Shown here: positions 1-6,146 of the stretch, piece by piece
Numbering within the stretch: position 1 is the stretch's first letter
Layout: the number at the start of each line of letters is the position of its first letter
Assembly (NCBI GenBank): GCA_012518765.1
Contig: JAAYRN010000052.1
Coordinates: 1 to 6,146, forward strand
Direction of reading: 5' to 3'
Source of the DNA: Bacteroidales bacterium
GTDB lineage: Bacteria > Bacteroidota > Bacteroidia > Bacteroidales > WCHB1-69
Length of the DNA stretch: 6,146 nt
Program-made: the position numbers and the translations under genes
The notes under the pieces: generated by a model
The model's database searches: none
What the model was told of the DNA's origin: nothing
The model's input: the letters and a program-made list of their open reading frames with translations, nothing else

Positions 1-95
1 AAAAAAGCGGTGTCAACTTGTGCAAATAAAGATTTTCCTATGTTAGTACATACAAACATACAGCATAAAACGATAAAGTATTTACCTTTTTTCAT
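1..95 (-). CDS. Exported protein of unknown function, N-terminal fragment (cut by window edge)
   Basis: Reading the minus strand from position 95, an ATG opens a frame that runs without a stop to the left edge (31 codons plus 2 nt). The translation starts MKKGKYFIVLCCMFVCTN and continues to a KSLFA/QVDTAF junction. This is a classic signal peptide: basic start, hydrophobic core at about residues 6-16, and Phe-Ala before Gln as a type I signal peptidase site near residue 25. The product is therefore exported to the periplasm or outer membrane. Its ATG shares one base with the TAA stop of the upstream PorV-like gene (TAATG), so the two are very likely co-transcribed and translationally coupled. 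The mature part lies outside the window. From memory of gene neighbourhoods in this phylum, a secreted helix-hairpin-helix protein is one candidate, but nothing here proves it. Confidence 0.72.
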   Translation of the reverse strand, partial: MKKGKYFIVLCCMFVCTNIGKSLFAQVDTAF

Positions 96-937
96 TATTT
101 TATAGTGTAGTTCAACGACAATTGTGGACTGTAACCCAATACGGTATGATAATTAGACGAAAAATCTATTTTCAATGATTTTATGTTCCAACCTACTCCA
201 AAGGCATACTCAAAATCGGGGAAACTAAGCCCCATACGCAAAAATAAGTGCTCGTTTATTTCGTATTCAACACCCAAGCGAAACGTAGGAGTATAACTCA
301 TATCTTTTTCTATTTCAGAAGTCAACAAGCATTTTTCTGAAATATTATATACCAAACCCAAGCGTATGATAGTAGGAATGTATTCATTTACATCGTTGTA
401 TGTATTCATTTTTAGGCGTGCTGGATTGTACACCACAAAACCTATTCCCAACGATTGACTTAACTGCCCGTACATACCTACTTCAAAAGTAAATCCGTTG
501 GATTTTCCGTAAATTTCCTCTCCAAAATAACTCAATAAATAATCAAACCGCATGCCTATAGAAAAAGCCTTGCCAAAAGCTTTTGCGTAGGATAAGCCCG
601 TGTTTAACTCCCCATAATTTACATGTCCAAAATGCAATACATGTAGCCCAAAAACTCCCCCTTTTTCCAAAGGCAACACAGAACCCATATAGGAAGTTGA
701 GGTTTCTTTAAGTAAAAATCGGTTTTCATAATGGAGGTTTAAACTAAACTTATCACTGTATGCCATCATGGCAGGATTATTAAAAACAGCAAAAGGATCT
801 TTTAACGCAACAGACGCATGTGCCATTGACGCACTTCGTGCCCCCACAACAGGGTGGTAGTTAATGGAATAAATTAATGAGTTTTGACAAGTAAACCATA
901 TCAAAAACAGCAACTTAGTATGTAATTTCGCTTTCAT
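95..937 (-). CDS. PorV/PorQ-like outer-membrane beta-barrel protein
   Basis: 280 residues. An N-terminal signal peptide (hydrophobic core about residues 9-23) is followed by the hallmark start of PorV/PorQ-family barrels: Gly-Ala-Arg-Ser-Ala-Ser-Met-Ala at 32-39, then VALKDPFAVFNNPAMMAY, with Asn-Asn-Pro-Ala at 53-56. In this FadL-related family the segment lies near the barrel entrance. The rest alternates polar and hydrophobic residues in beta-strand style (for example GLSYAKAFGKAFSIGMRFDY) and ends in the strand LSLNYTIK, as outer-membrane proteins do. It is shorter than I would expect for true PorV or PorQ (well over 300 residues), so calling it a type IX secretion component is not justified; it is a family member of unknown role. 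It is the first visible gene of a minus-strand operon and overlaps the next start by one base. The ATG at 937 gives the complete signal peptide. Family call fairly sure, function unknown. Confidence 0.78.
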   Translation of the reverse strand: MKAKLHTKLLFLIWFTCQNSLIYSINYHPVVGARSASMAHASVALKDPFAVFNNPAMMAYSDKFSLNLHYENRFLLKETSTSYMGSVLPLEKGGVFGLHVLHFGHVNYGELNTGLSYAKAFGKAFSIGMRFDYLLSYFGEEIYGKSNGFTFEVGMYGQLSQSLGIGFVVYNPARLKMNTYNDVNEYIPTIIRLGLVYNISEKCLLTSEIEKDMSYTPTFRLGVEYEINEHLFLRMGLSFPDFEYAFGVGWNIKSLKIDFSSNYHTVLGYSPQLSLNYTIK

Positions 938-962
938 AGATCAAGGGGTGTAGTTTATGAAA

Positions 963-970
963 CAAAAATA
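963..970 (-). promoter_or_regulatory. Possible -7 promoter element (TAnnTTTG) for the barrel operon
   Basis: The minus strand reads TATTTTTG, a full match to the TAnnTTTG element described for Bacteroides and Flavobacterium promoters. It ends 25 nt upstream of the ATG at 937, which would give a short leader. No TTG-type -33 element is visible at the usual distance of about 19-21 bp, and the region is so AT-rich that a chance match is possible. Confidence 0.33.
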
Positions 971-1103
971 ATAAAAAAATTAAAATAATTAGTATGTTTT
1001 GTCGTTTTTATATTGGTTTTTATTTTCTTTTTAAAAACCCATGTATTTTGGAAAGCTTTTTGCGATAACAAGAAGAGTAATATTTAAGGACAACAACGAT
1101 AAA

Positions 1104-1110
1104 GAGGAAG
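1104..1110 (+). promoter_or_regulatory. Shine-Dalgarno-like site of the sigma factor gene
   Basis: The purine run GAGGAAG lies just before the ATG at 1115, with GAGGA ending 6 nt from the start codon. This is the only gene in the window with a clear Shine-Dalgarno-like sequence; the others start after A/T-rich leaders, as is common in Bacteroidota. It supports the chosen start and may mean comparatively efficient initiation. Confidence 0.5.
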
Positions 1111-1114
1111 AACA

Positions 1115-1627
1115 ATGACGAACAATAGATTTAGAGAAGAGGTAATTGCTTTAGGAGGTCCTTTACGTAATTTCGCTTATTCATTAACAGCAAATCACGA
1201 AGATGCAAACGATTTACTTCAAGACACTTATCTTAAAGCACTACTATATAGAGACAAATTTGAGGATAATACAAATTTAAAAGCATGGTTATACACTATC
1301 ATGCGTAATACATTCATTAACAACTATAGACGTAAAGCAAAATCGAATGCCGTATTGTATTATGCAGACGATATGCAACATTTGCACAACATGATTTCAA
1401 ACAAGGCTGACAACGCCGACATAAAACTATCTGTAAAAGAAATTTCACAAAGCATTAGCAAAGTAGAAGAAAGTCAGCGTGTTCCATTTGAAATGTTTAT
1501 CGATGGATACAAGTACAAGGAAATATCGGATCAAATGGATATTTCAATAGGAACGGTAAAAAGTCGTATTTTCTTTACCCGAAAAAAACTAATGAATTCA
1601 CTTAAAGATTATAGTAATAATCAATAA
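1115..1627 (+). CDS. ECF-type RNA polymerase sigma factor
   Basis: 170 residues, the usual size of an extracytoplasmic-function (group 4) sigma factor, which directs RNA polymerase to a small set of promoters. Region 2 covers about residues 15-75: DANDLLQDTYLKAL at 30-43 is the core-binding helix, and NLKAWLYTIMRNTFINNYRR at 54-73 is the -10 melting and recognition part. Region 4 covers about 117-163, with the helix-turn-helix KEISDQMDISIGTVKSRI at 135-152 for -35 recognition. All expected blocks are present and it appears intact. The ATG at 1115 follows a Shine-Dalgarno-like GAGGA. The next gene starts 7 bp after the stop, so the two probably share an mRNA. That gene is not an anti-sigma factor: it encodes a secreted DUF4831-like protein with no second membrane segment. 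How activity is controlled is not visible; control by expression level or by an unlinked anti-sigma factor is possible. Family call very sure; regulon unknown. Confidence 0.95.
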   Translation: MTNNRFREEVIALGGPLRNFAYSLTANHEDANDLLQDTYLKALLYRDKFEDNTNLKAWLYTIMRNTFINNYRRKAKSNAVLYYADDMQHLHNMISNKADNADIKLSVKEISQSISKVEESQRVPFEMFIDGYKYKEISDQMDISIGTVKSRIFFTRKKLMNSLKDYSNNQ

Positions 1628-1634
1628 ATTTAAT

Positions 1635-2801
1635 ATGAATAATAGATATTTGTTTCTTTTAGTGTTTTTTTTCTCCATAAGCCTTTGTGGTGTTTCTCAA
1701 CACAAAGTAATCAAAGTAGAAAAAGAATCCGCTGAATATATATCGGAAGAAGGTTTTTTTTACACCCTCCCTCAAAACTACTTAGTTATTCATACTCAAA
1801 TTACTAAGACCAATAAACACAAGGGACCCTTTGGCGATTTTGCCGATGACTTATTAGGACTAAGTGCTATTAAAGAAAATCAAATCATTTATTCCATAAA
1901 TAATATAGAAGTAAAATTAGGCTACGAAGCCGATTTATCGGAACTATACTACGTTGTTTTTCCAAAAAAAGAAAAACAAGCCACCTATTACCAATTTCTA
2001 AAAAATGGACTACTCCTAAACAAAACCGATATACAAAGTAAAGAAGATTTACCTGCTGTTCAAATTCGATTTCCAGGACCCAGCAACAAAGAAAAAGAGC
2101 AATTTGAAATGTATGAAAATTATTCTATGTACGAAAAAATAGACACCATCTACGAAACTAAGTTAGTAGATTCTATTTATGTGCAAATACCTAAGATTCA
2201 AAAGCAAATGCTCACCAAAACAACAGAAGAAAAAGCCAACGAAGCCTTAAAAGAAATAAAAAACATACGCGAAGCCCAATGGTTGCTACTAACTGGTGAA
2301 CACGAAGTAAATTTCAGTAATTTAGACTTCATGCTCACTTCGTTGAAAGAAAAAGAGCAAGTGTATCTTTCCTTATTTACAGGTTTTTCGGTAAGTGAAG
2401 AGGTTGAATACATGTTTTATATACCACTACCCAATAAAAAAGACACCCTCAACATTCCCTTGTTTTGCTTCACTTCCGAAGAGGGAATTATACCTTCCGA
2501 AGAGGAAGACTGCGATGTTTACTCCCTACAGCTTGTAAACTCGCATACAACCGATGCTATGGCATCATTTTTAGAAACTGAAATCCAGCAACGCAACAAC
2601 AAAAAACGTACACTCACAGGCTTTCGTTACCGAATCCCCGAATACTATACCATTAATTTTTATTTGAATGGGGTGGAGCTAAAAAAATGTCAAAAACTTC
2701 CTATAAACCAATACGGTATCATCAACGTATTGCCCAACAATGTTTCTGAGTTTGAAATTGACCCCCTAACGGGTAATGTCAATAATGTGATTTTAAAATA
2801 A
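1635..2801 (+). CDS. Exported DUF4831-like protein, function unknown
   Basis: 388 residues. The start MNNRYLFLLVFFFSISLCGVSQ is a signal peptide; the Cys at 18 follows Leu, so it is not a good lipobox, and cleavage near VSQ giving a periplasmic product is more likely. Several blocks match what I know of DUF4831: FYTLPQNYLVI near the mature N terminus followed by KGPFGDFADDLLGL; LLTGEHEVNFSNLDFMLTSL from about 218, leading into YLSLFTGF; GFRYRIPEYY at 329-338; and LPINQYGIINVLP around 355-367, ending in an FEIDPLTGNV-like tail. The role of the family is not known to me. A duplicated 12-bp stretch (2473-2505) lies between Cys278 and Cys293 and adds an acidic loop. The gene is 7 bp behind the sigma factor, so co-expression is likely, and it converges with the minus-strand gene 4 bp away. 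Family call good, function not inferred. Confidence 0.8.
   Translation: MNNRYLFLLVFFFSISLCGVSQHKVIKVEKESAEYISEEGFFYTLPQNYLVIHTQITKTNKHKGPFGDFADDLLGLSAIKENQIIYSINNIEVKLGYEADLSELYYVVFPKKEKQATYYQFLKNGLLLNKTDIQSKEDLPAVQIRFPGPSNKEKEQFEMYENYSMYEKIDTIYETKLVDSIYVQIPKIQKQMLTKTTEEKANEALKEIKNIREAQWLLLTGEHEVNFSNLDFMLTSLKEKEQVYLSLFTGFSVSEEVEYMFYIPLPNKKDTLNIPLFCFTSEEGIIPSEEEDCDVYSLQLVNSHTTDAMASFLETEIQQRNNKKRTLTGFRYRIPEYYTINFYLNGVELKKCQKLPINQYGIINVLPNNVSEFEIDPLTGNVNNVILK
2473..2505 (+). repeat. 12-bp direct repeat inside the DUF4831-like gene
   Basis: CTTCCGAAGAGG occurs at 2473-2484 and again at 2494-2505, a period of 21 bp or exactly seven codons. It encodes Ser-Glu-Glu-Gly-Ile-Ile-Pro followed by Ser-Glu-Glu-Glu-Asp-Cys-Asp, so the frame is kept. 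It looks like a small in-frame tandem duplication that lengthened an acidic surface loop. Confidence 0.7.
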
Positions 2802-2809
2802 AAAATCAC
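2787..2809. terminator. Possible bidirectional terminator hairpin over the convergent stop codons
   Basis: GTGATTTT at 2787-2794 pairs perfectly with AAAATCAC at 2802-2809 around a 7-nt loop. The inverted repeat covers the TAA of the plus-strand gene (2799-2801) and the TGA of the minus-strand gene (2808-2806). The placement suits termination from both sides. However, the stem has only two G-C pairs and no clear T tract follows it on either strand, so its strength as an intrinsic terminator is doubtful. Confidence 0.42.
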
Positions 2810-4308
2810 CTGATCGTAAAAACCAACGTAAAAAACATTTTATTTTCCTTGTAATGATTCATTTGTAATCGATAGGTTTTAAATCGATTAGACGAAACAT
2901 CGACATCCGTACTATCCAAAAATTTATAGTAAACGACATTCGCTTTTTCTTGAAAATAAGAATCTGTTTCCATAAAGTGGGGGTTATTTTGAATACAATG
3001 CTTGTGTTTTATCATGGAAATATATTCATTCAAAATTTCTTTGGAATCAGAAAAAACAACATATTCATCCATAATGCAATACGCTTTTAATCGCTTTATT
3101 TCATCTCCTAACATCAAGCGACTGACAAAAAAATTAGGAATATCAATCCCTCCTACCATAAAGCCCTCCCAATACGAAGTATCTAAATAATAAATATTAT
3201 CCTCGTAAGAACTATTTAAGCAATTAAATAAATGAAACTTAGCTTCTTCTATATCTTCTGAACGCATAAGTATAAGGTGTGAAACACTGTCTTTATCCAA
3301 TGCAACATTGAAAACTGATGTAGGTTTCATCATGGATAAAAAATCCTCATACGAACTTATTTTATTAGTTTTCAAAGAGTTAATTTTTCGATACTCATCC
3401 CCTATTAGTGCAAACACCGAAGATGTATTTTCGGGTAATAAATGATAGTATGCACAAGTATGCAAATTAGTAGTATAGAATGAATTATCCTTATTTGTAT
3501 CCAAGTATGCAAATCCCGATAAAATAATATTTTCATTTTCGAAACTCAGGTGTAAAACCGATTGTTGGTAATTGAGAAAATATTTCCAAATTACTTCGTC
3601 AGAAAATAAGTTTTGATTACTCAACTTGCGTTGCTTTAAAATATCAGCCTGTATATACACATGAAATTTCGTGTTTTTATCCTGATGTTTTAAGAGTTTT
3701 TCAAAAGAAGTAGCGTTTTGAGTTTCCGACAACGACATTTGATTTAATGAGCTATATATCAGTTGTTCGTTGAAACTAAACACAAGTAAACCATTGTTAT
3801 AAGTGTAAAAAACAGCTTGAGGTGTAAGTTTAATTTTAAATACATCCCATTGTTTATAGTTTAATTTTTCTACTTTAAAATTATGTTTTAATGTGGAGTT
3901 GATTTTTTTTATCGTATTATCGTGCTTTTTTCCAAGCTCCCAAATATACATGTATGGCTGTTGAGTATATTTTGCATTAGCAGCTATATAAAGTGGACAT
4001 TTTCTTCCCACTTCGTCCGTATATGGCAGAGATTGAATAAATTGTAAAAAACCATCCATTTGTTCTATACTCTTTGACGACAAGAAAGTATGTAAATAAT
4101 TAGCTTTGTTTGTTTTTAAATCGACAATGGCTTTTAAGTTATCACATTTTAACAATATAGTTGTTTCCGAATCCAATACAGACAATACCGTCTTGTCTTC
4201 TTTTTGAAAAAAACGATAGGATTTCAATAAAAAAAAGCCAATAATTAAAAGAATCGCAAGGGTAGCTAAAACAGCTAAAATTTGTAGCGTAAATTTCTTT
4301 TTAGACAT
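2806..4308 (-). CDS. Membrane-anchored protein with a duplicated DUF3352-like region, function unknown
   Basis: 500 residues. The N terminus MSKKKFTLQILAVLATLAILL has one membrane segment at about 8-29 after a basic start and no cleavage site, so the protein is probably anchored in the inner membrane with about 470 residues in the periplasm. I do not recognise a named family with certainty. The layout recalls DUF3352-type proteins: two halves that each open with a strand after a Leu/Pro turn (SVLDSETTILLKCDNL near 43-58; LLPENTSSVFALIGDEYRKI from 290) and later carry a strand-plus-helix unit. The two units are NNGLLVFSFNEQLIYSSLNQ (about 171-190) and DEYVVFSDSKEILNEYISM (414-432), which resemble each other and suggest an internal duplication. 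No catalytic or metal-binding motif is visible. The gene converges with the DUF4831-like gene and diverges from the phosphate transporter. The ATG at 4308 is the one that gives a normal basic N terminus. Confidence 0.62.
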   Translation of the reverse strand: MSKKKFTLQILAVLATLAILLIIGFFLLKSYRFFQKEDKTVLSVLDSETTILLKCDNLKAIVDLKTNKANYLHTFLSSKSIEQMDGFLQFIQSLPYTDEVGRKCPLYIAANAKYTQQPYMYIWELGKKHDNTIKKINSTLKHNFKVEKLNYKQWDVFKIKLTPQAVFYTYNNGLLVFSFNEQLIYSSLNQMSLSETQNATSFEKLLKHQDKNTKFHVYIQADILKQRKLSNQNLFSDEVIWKYFLNYQQSVLHLSFENENIILSGFAYLDTNKDNSFYTTNLHTCAYYHLLPENTSSVFALIGDEYRKINSLKTNKISSYEDFLSMMKPTSVFNVALDKDSVSHLILMRSEDIEEAKFHLFNCLNSSYEDNIYYLDTSYWEGFMVGGIDIPNFFVSRLMLGDEIKRLKAYCIMDEYVVFSDSKEILNEYISMIKHKHCIQNNPHFMETDSYFQEKANVVYYKFLDSTDVDVSSNRFKTYRLQMNHYKENKMFFTLVFTIR

Positions 4309-4353
4309 GAGTATTAAAGACTTATTTTTTTATTTTCCTTGATTCTATGTGTG

Positions 4354-4361
4354 CAAAAATA
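4354..4361 (-). promoter_or_regulatory. Possible -7 promoter element (TAnnTTTG) for the membrane protein gene
   Basis: The minus strand again reads TATTTTTG, identical to the element in front of the barrel operon, here ending 45 nt upstream of the ATG at 4308. A TTTTG lies further upstream but about 31 bp away, too far for a normal -33 element. It is supported by position and consensus only. Confidence 0.33.
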
Positions 4362-4478
4362 CACATTTTAATCCATATAAATTTCTGTTTATCAAAATAA
4401 TTACAAACAATGCTATAGCTACAACTACAGCCTAACTCTATTTTTATTTCACTGATTATAAGGAACTCTAACTTCTAT

Positions 4479-4500
4479 GTTACATTTACGTTACATTCTC
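4479..4500 (+). promoter_or_regulatory. Tandem 11-bp repeat, possible Pho-type operator upstream of the phosphate transporter
   Basis: GTTACATTTAC (4479-4489) is followed directly by GTTACATTCTC (4490-4500). The first eight bases are identical, and the period is 11 bp, one helical turn. OmpR/PhoB-type regulators bind such direct repeats; the E. coli Pho box has an 11-bp period and B. subtilis PhoP recognises TTAACA-like repeats with similar spacing. The repeat ends 66 bp before the ATG of a Na+/phosphate cotransporter, a plausible place for phosphate control. A weaker unit in the same phase (CTAACTTCTAT) precedes it. That the site is regulatory is an inference. Confidence 0.42.
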
Positions 4501-4566
4501 ATTTTACCTTAAAAACGTAGCATAAAAAATTGTTTTTTTGTAAAAATTTCACGAAGATATTTAATT

Positions 4567-6146
4567 ATGACAACATCAGAAATTATTTCATTGATAGCAC
4601 TTGTAGTAGGTTCCTTGGCTTTGTTTTTATTTGGAATAAAATACATGAGCGAATCCTTGCAAAAATTATCGGGAGAAAGGCTACGCTTTATTTTTAGTTC
4701 TTTTACATCTAACCGAGTAAAAGCGGTGGCAACGGGAGCTTTCATTACAGCAGCCATACAATCGTCTACAGCAACTACTGTTATGACTGTTAGTTTTGTA
4801 AATGCAGGTATTTTGAACCTAACTAATGCCATTGGAGTTATTATGGGTTCTAACATTGGAACTACCATAACTGCTTGGATTATTTCTATGTTTGGAATAA
4901 AATATGATATGTCAACCTTAGCTATTCCTATTATAGGTATCGCTTTTATATTGATGTTATTTAAGCAAAAACAAGTCAAATACTCTGGAGAATGTTTACT
5001 TGGTTTTGGCTTGCTTTTTTTAGGTCTTGGTGTTTTAAAAGACTCTTTAAATGGACTTGATTTAGCTAACAATCCGCATTTTATAGAAGCTATAAGGAGT
5101 TTGGTAATAGATGGCAGTATAAGTTACAGTGCTATATTGCTGAGTGTGTTGATAGGAACTGTAATTACAATTATATTACAATCATCGTCGGCTATGATGG
5201 CTATTACTATGGTGTTGTGTTACGAAAATGTTATTCCCTTTGAAATGGCAGTGGCTTTGGTGTTGGGCGAAAACATAGGAACAACATTTACAGCCAATAT
5301 TGCGGCTTCTATTGGAAATATTCAAGCCAAAAAAACAGCACGTTCTCACCTTATTTTCAATACAGTAGGTGCTGTTTGGGTCTTAGTATTTTTCCGACTT
5401 ATTATTTCTTTAGTCGACAAAATAACCCTTAACATAGAAGGGCAATCTCCTTTTGTTGAAGCAGCTACTATTCCTTTTGCGTTGGCATTATTTCACTCTT
5501 TGTTCAACATCAGTAATACCTTTTTATTGATATGGTTTATACCTCAAGTTGAGAAATTATCTACCTATTTGGTCAAACAAAGTCCTACTGAAGAAGATGA
5601 AATATTTAAGTTAGAATACATTAGCTCTGGTTTTGTAGGATTGGGCGAATTAGCCATCGATTCTGCCAAAAAAGAAGTACAAGTATACGCCAAACGGGTA
5701 CTCCGCATGTATGAATTTATTCCTCAGCTTTTAGATTTAAAAGATAAGAAGAAATACAGTTACTTATTAGAGCGTATCGAACGCTACGAATCTATTTCCG
5801 ATAGAATGGAAATAGAAATAGCTAATTTTCTCACCCAATTATCTGCCGATAACATAACCGCCGAATCCAATCGCCGAATCAGGGGAATGCTCCGAGTGAT
5901 TGATAATTTGGAAAGTATTGCCGATCAAAATTTTCAGTTAGCAAAAACTATCAATGAAAAAAATGAAAAGAAAATATGGTTTACTCCCGAAATGAGAGAA
6001 AAACTCAATGAAATGTTTGAGCTTACACGCAACTCCCTCCAAGTTATGAACGACAATTTGAACGAAAACTATCGCATGGTAGAAATAACCGCAGCCTTAG
6101 ACGCTGAAACAAAAATAAATGAATATCGCGATTATTTACGCTCTCA
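4567..6146 (+). CDS. Na+/phosphate cotransporter (NptA/YjbB type) with C-terminal PhoU-like domain, 3' end cut
   Basis: The open frame runs from the ATG at 4567 to the right edge (526 codons) with no stop. It starts MTTSEIISLIALVVGSLALF and has the inverted-repeat architecture of the Na+/Pi cotransporter family (SLC34-like, PF02690 type). The first half has Gln-Ser-Ser-Thr at 65-68 and GSNIGTT at 94-100; the second has Gln-Ser-Ser-Ser at 205-208 and GENIGTT at 234-240. The paired QSS motifs line the substrate and sodium site in this family, and both are intact. Hydrophobic segments continue to about residue 340. From about 355 the sequence turns into charged helices (ERIERYESISDRMEIEIANF, then MLRVIDNLESIADQNFQLAK), typical of the fused cytoplasmic PhoU-like domain. 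Relatives are usually somewhat longer, so a few dozen residues are probably missing beyond the edge. It acts in the inner membrane in sodium-coupled phosphate transport; direction, import or export, cannot be read from sequence. No in-frame start lies further upstream before a stop. Confidence 0.93.
   Translation, partial: MTTSEIISLIALVVGSLALFLFGIKYMSESLQKLSGERLRFIFSSFTSNRVKAVATGAFITAAIQSSTATTVMTVSFVNAGILNLTNAIGVIMGSNIGTTITAWIISMFGIKYDMSTLAIPIIGIAFILMLFKQKQVKYSGECLLGFGLLFLGLGVLKDSLNGLDLANNPHFIEAIRSLVIDGSISYSAILLSVLIGTVITIILQSSSAMMAITMVLCYENVIPFEMAVALVLGENIGTTFTANIAASIGNIQAKKTARSHLIFNTVGAVWVLVFFRLIISLVDKITLNIEGQSPFVEAATIPFALALFHSLFNISNTFLLIWFIPQVEKLSTYLVKQSPTEEDEIFKLEYISSGFVGLGELAIDSAKKEVQVYAKRVLRMYEFIPQLLDLKDKKKYSYLLERIERYESISDRMEIEIANFLTQLSADNITAESNRRIRGMLRVIDNLESIADQNFQLAKTINEKNEKKIWFTPEMREKLNEMFELTRNSLQVMNDNLNENYRMVEITAALDAETKINEYRDYLRS

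Larger units (their letters stand above)
938..1114. other. Divergent intergenic region between barrel gene and sigma factor gene
   Basis: This is a very AT-rich stretch of 177 bp that must hold the promoters of both divergent units. On the minus strand it contains a perfect match to the Bacteroidota -7 consensus (see 963-970). On the plus strand only imperfect matches are visible, such as TATTTTGG at 1044-1051, which has no TTG at the expected distance upstream. No small ORF or RNA gene was recognised. Confidence 0.6.
4309..4566. other. Divergent intergenic region between membrane protein and phosphate transporter genes
   Basis: 258 bp, AT-rich and without a credible ORF of its own. It holds a possible minus-strand -7 element at 4354-4361, an 8-bp palindrome GCTATAGC at 4412-4419, and a perfect 8-bp direct repeat at 4479-4497. 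The distal part (about 4460-4566) most likely serves the transporter and the proximal part the minus-strand gene. Confidence 0.6.

Noticed and set aside
95..937. Assignment of the barrel protein as PorV or PorQ of the type IX secretion system
   Set aside because: The Gly-Ala-Arg and Asn-Pro-Ala signatures are shared by the wider family, the protein is clearly shorter than those components, and no other secretion gene is visible nearby.
1044..1051. TATTTTGG as a -7 element for the sigma factor gene
   Set aside because: It differs from TAnnTTTG at one position, and the nearest TTG upstream is about 27 bp away instead of about 20. In sequence this AT-rich such a match is expected by chance.
2198..2413. 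71-codon open frame on the minus strand
   Set aside because: It is entirely inside the DUF4831-like gene on the opposite strand. The translation is Ser-rich with no recognisable motif, and there is no start context.
3002..3190. 62-codon open frame on the plus strand
   Set aside because: It is antisense to the 500-residue membrane protein gene, short, and without a motif or an upstream signal.
4412..4419. Palindrome GCTATAGC in the intergenic region
   Set aside because: It is only 8 bp, the symmetry does not extend to the flanking bases, and no second copy was seen; too short to call an operator.
4509..5072. 187-codon open frame on the minus strand
   Set aside because: It lies antisense to the start of the Na+/phosphate transporter, whose plus-strand reading has both QSS motifs and GxNIGTT signatures. 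The antisense translation is low-complexity, with many Lys, Pro and Ile, and shows no domain.

Overview
The window looks like a piece of an AT-rich Bacteroidota (Bacteroidetes) chromosome. Three things point there: a PorV/PorQ-like outer-membrane protein with the Gly-Ala-Arg and Asn-Pro-Ala signatures, a protein resembling the DUF4831 family (which I know only from this phylum), and start regions mostly lacking strong Shine-Dalgarno sequences. I cannot place it below phylum level with confidence. No tRNA, rRNA, CRISPR array, insertion sequence or phage gene was seen; this reads as an ordinary chromosomal segment.

Layout. (1) Positions 1-937, minus strand: a two-gene operon. A 280-residue PorV/PorQ-like barrel protein (95-937) is followed, through a TAATG stop/start overlap, by a gene cut by the window edge (1-95) of which only an export signal peptide and a few residues are visible. 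(2) 938-1114: divergent intergenic region. (3) 1115-2801, plus strand: an ECF sigma factor followed 7 bp later by a secreted DUF4831-like protein, probably one transcript. No anti-sigma gene lies downstream. (4) 2806-4308, minus strand: a 500-residue membrane-anchored protein, convergent with the DUF4831-like gene. The two stop codons are 4 bp apart and sit in a small inverted repeat. (5) 4309-4566: divergent intergenic region with a perfect 8-bp direct repeat at 11-bp period. (6) 4567 to the right edge, plus strand: a Na+/phosphate cotransporter (NptA/YjbB type) with a C-terminal PhoU-like domain, cut at the end. Its ORF has no stop in the window.

How the genes work together. Most products are envelope-directed: outer membrane, periplasm or inner membrane. 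The sigma factor and the DUF4831-like gene form the clearest functional unit and suggest transcription control linked to an exported protein. The phosphate transporter is a separate unit, and the repeat in front of it resembles the geometry of PhoB/PhoP operators. I did not find a convincing new multi-gene system. The best leads are that possible Pho-type operator, the sigma/DUF4831 pairing without an anti-sigma factor, and the uncharacterised duplicated membrane protein.
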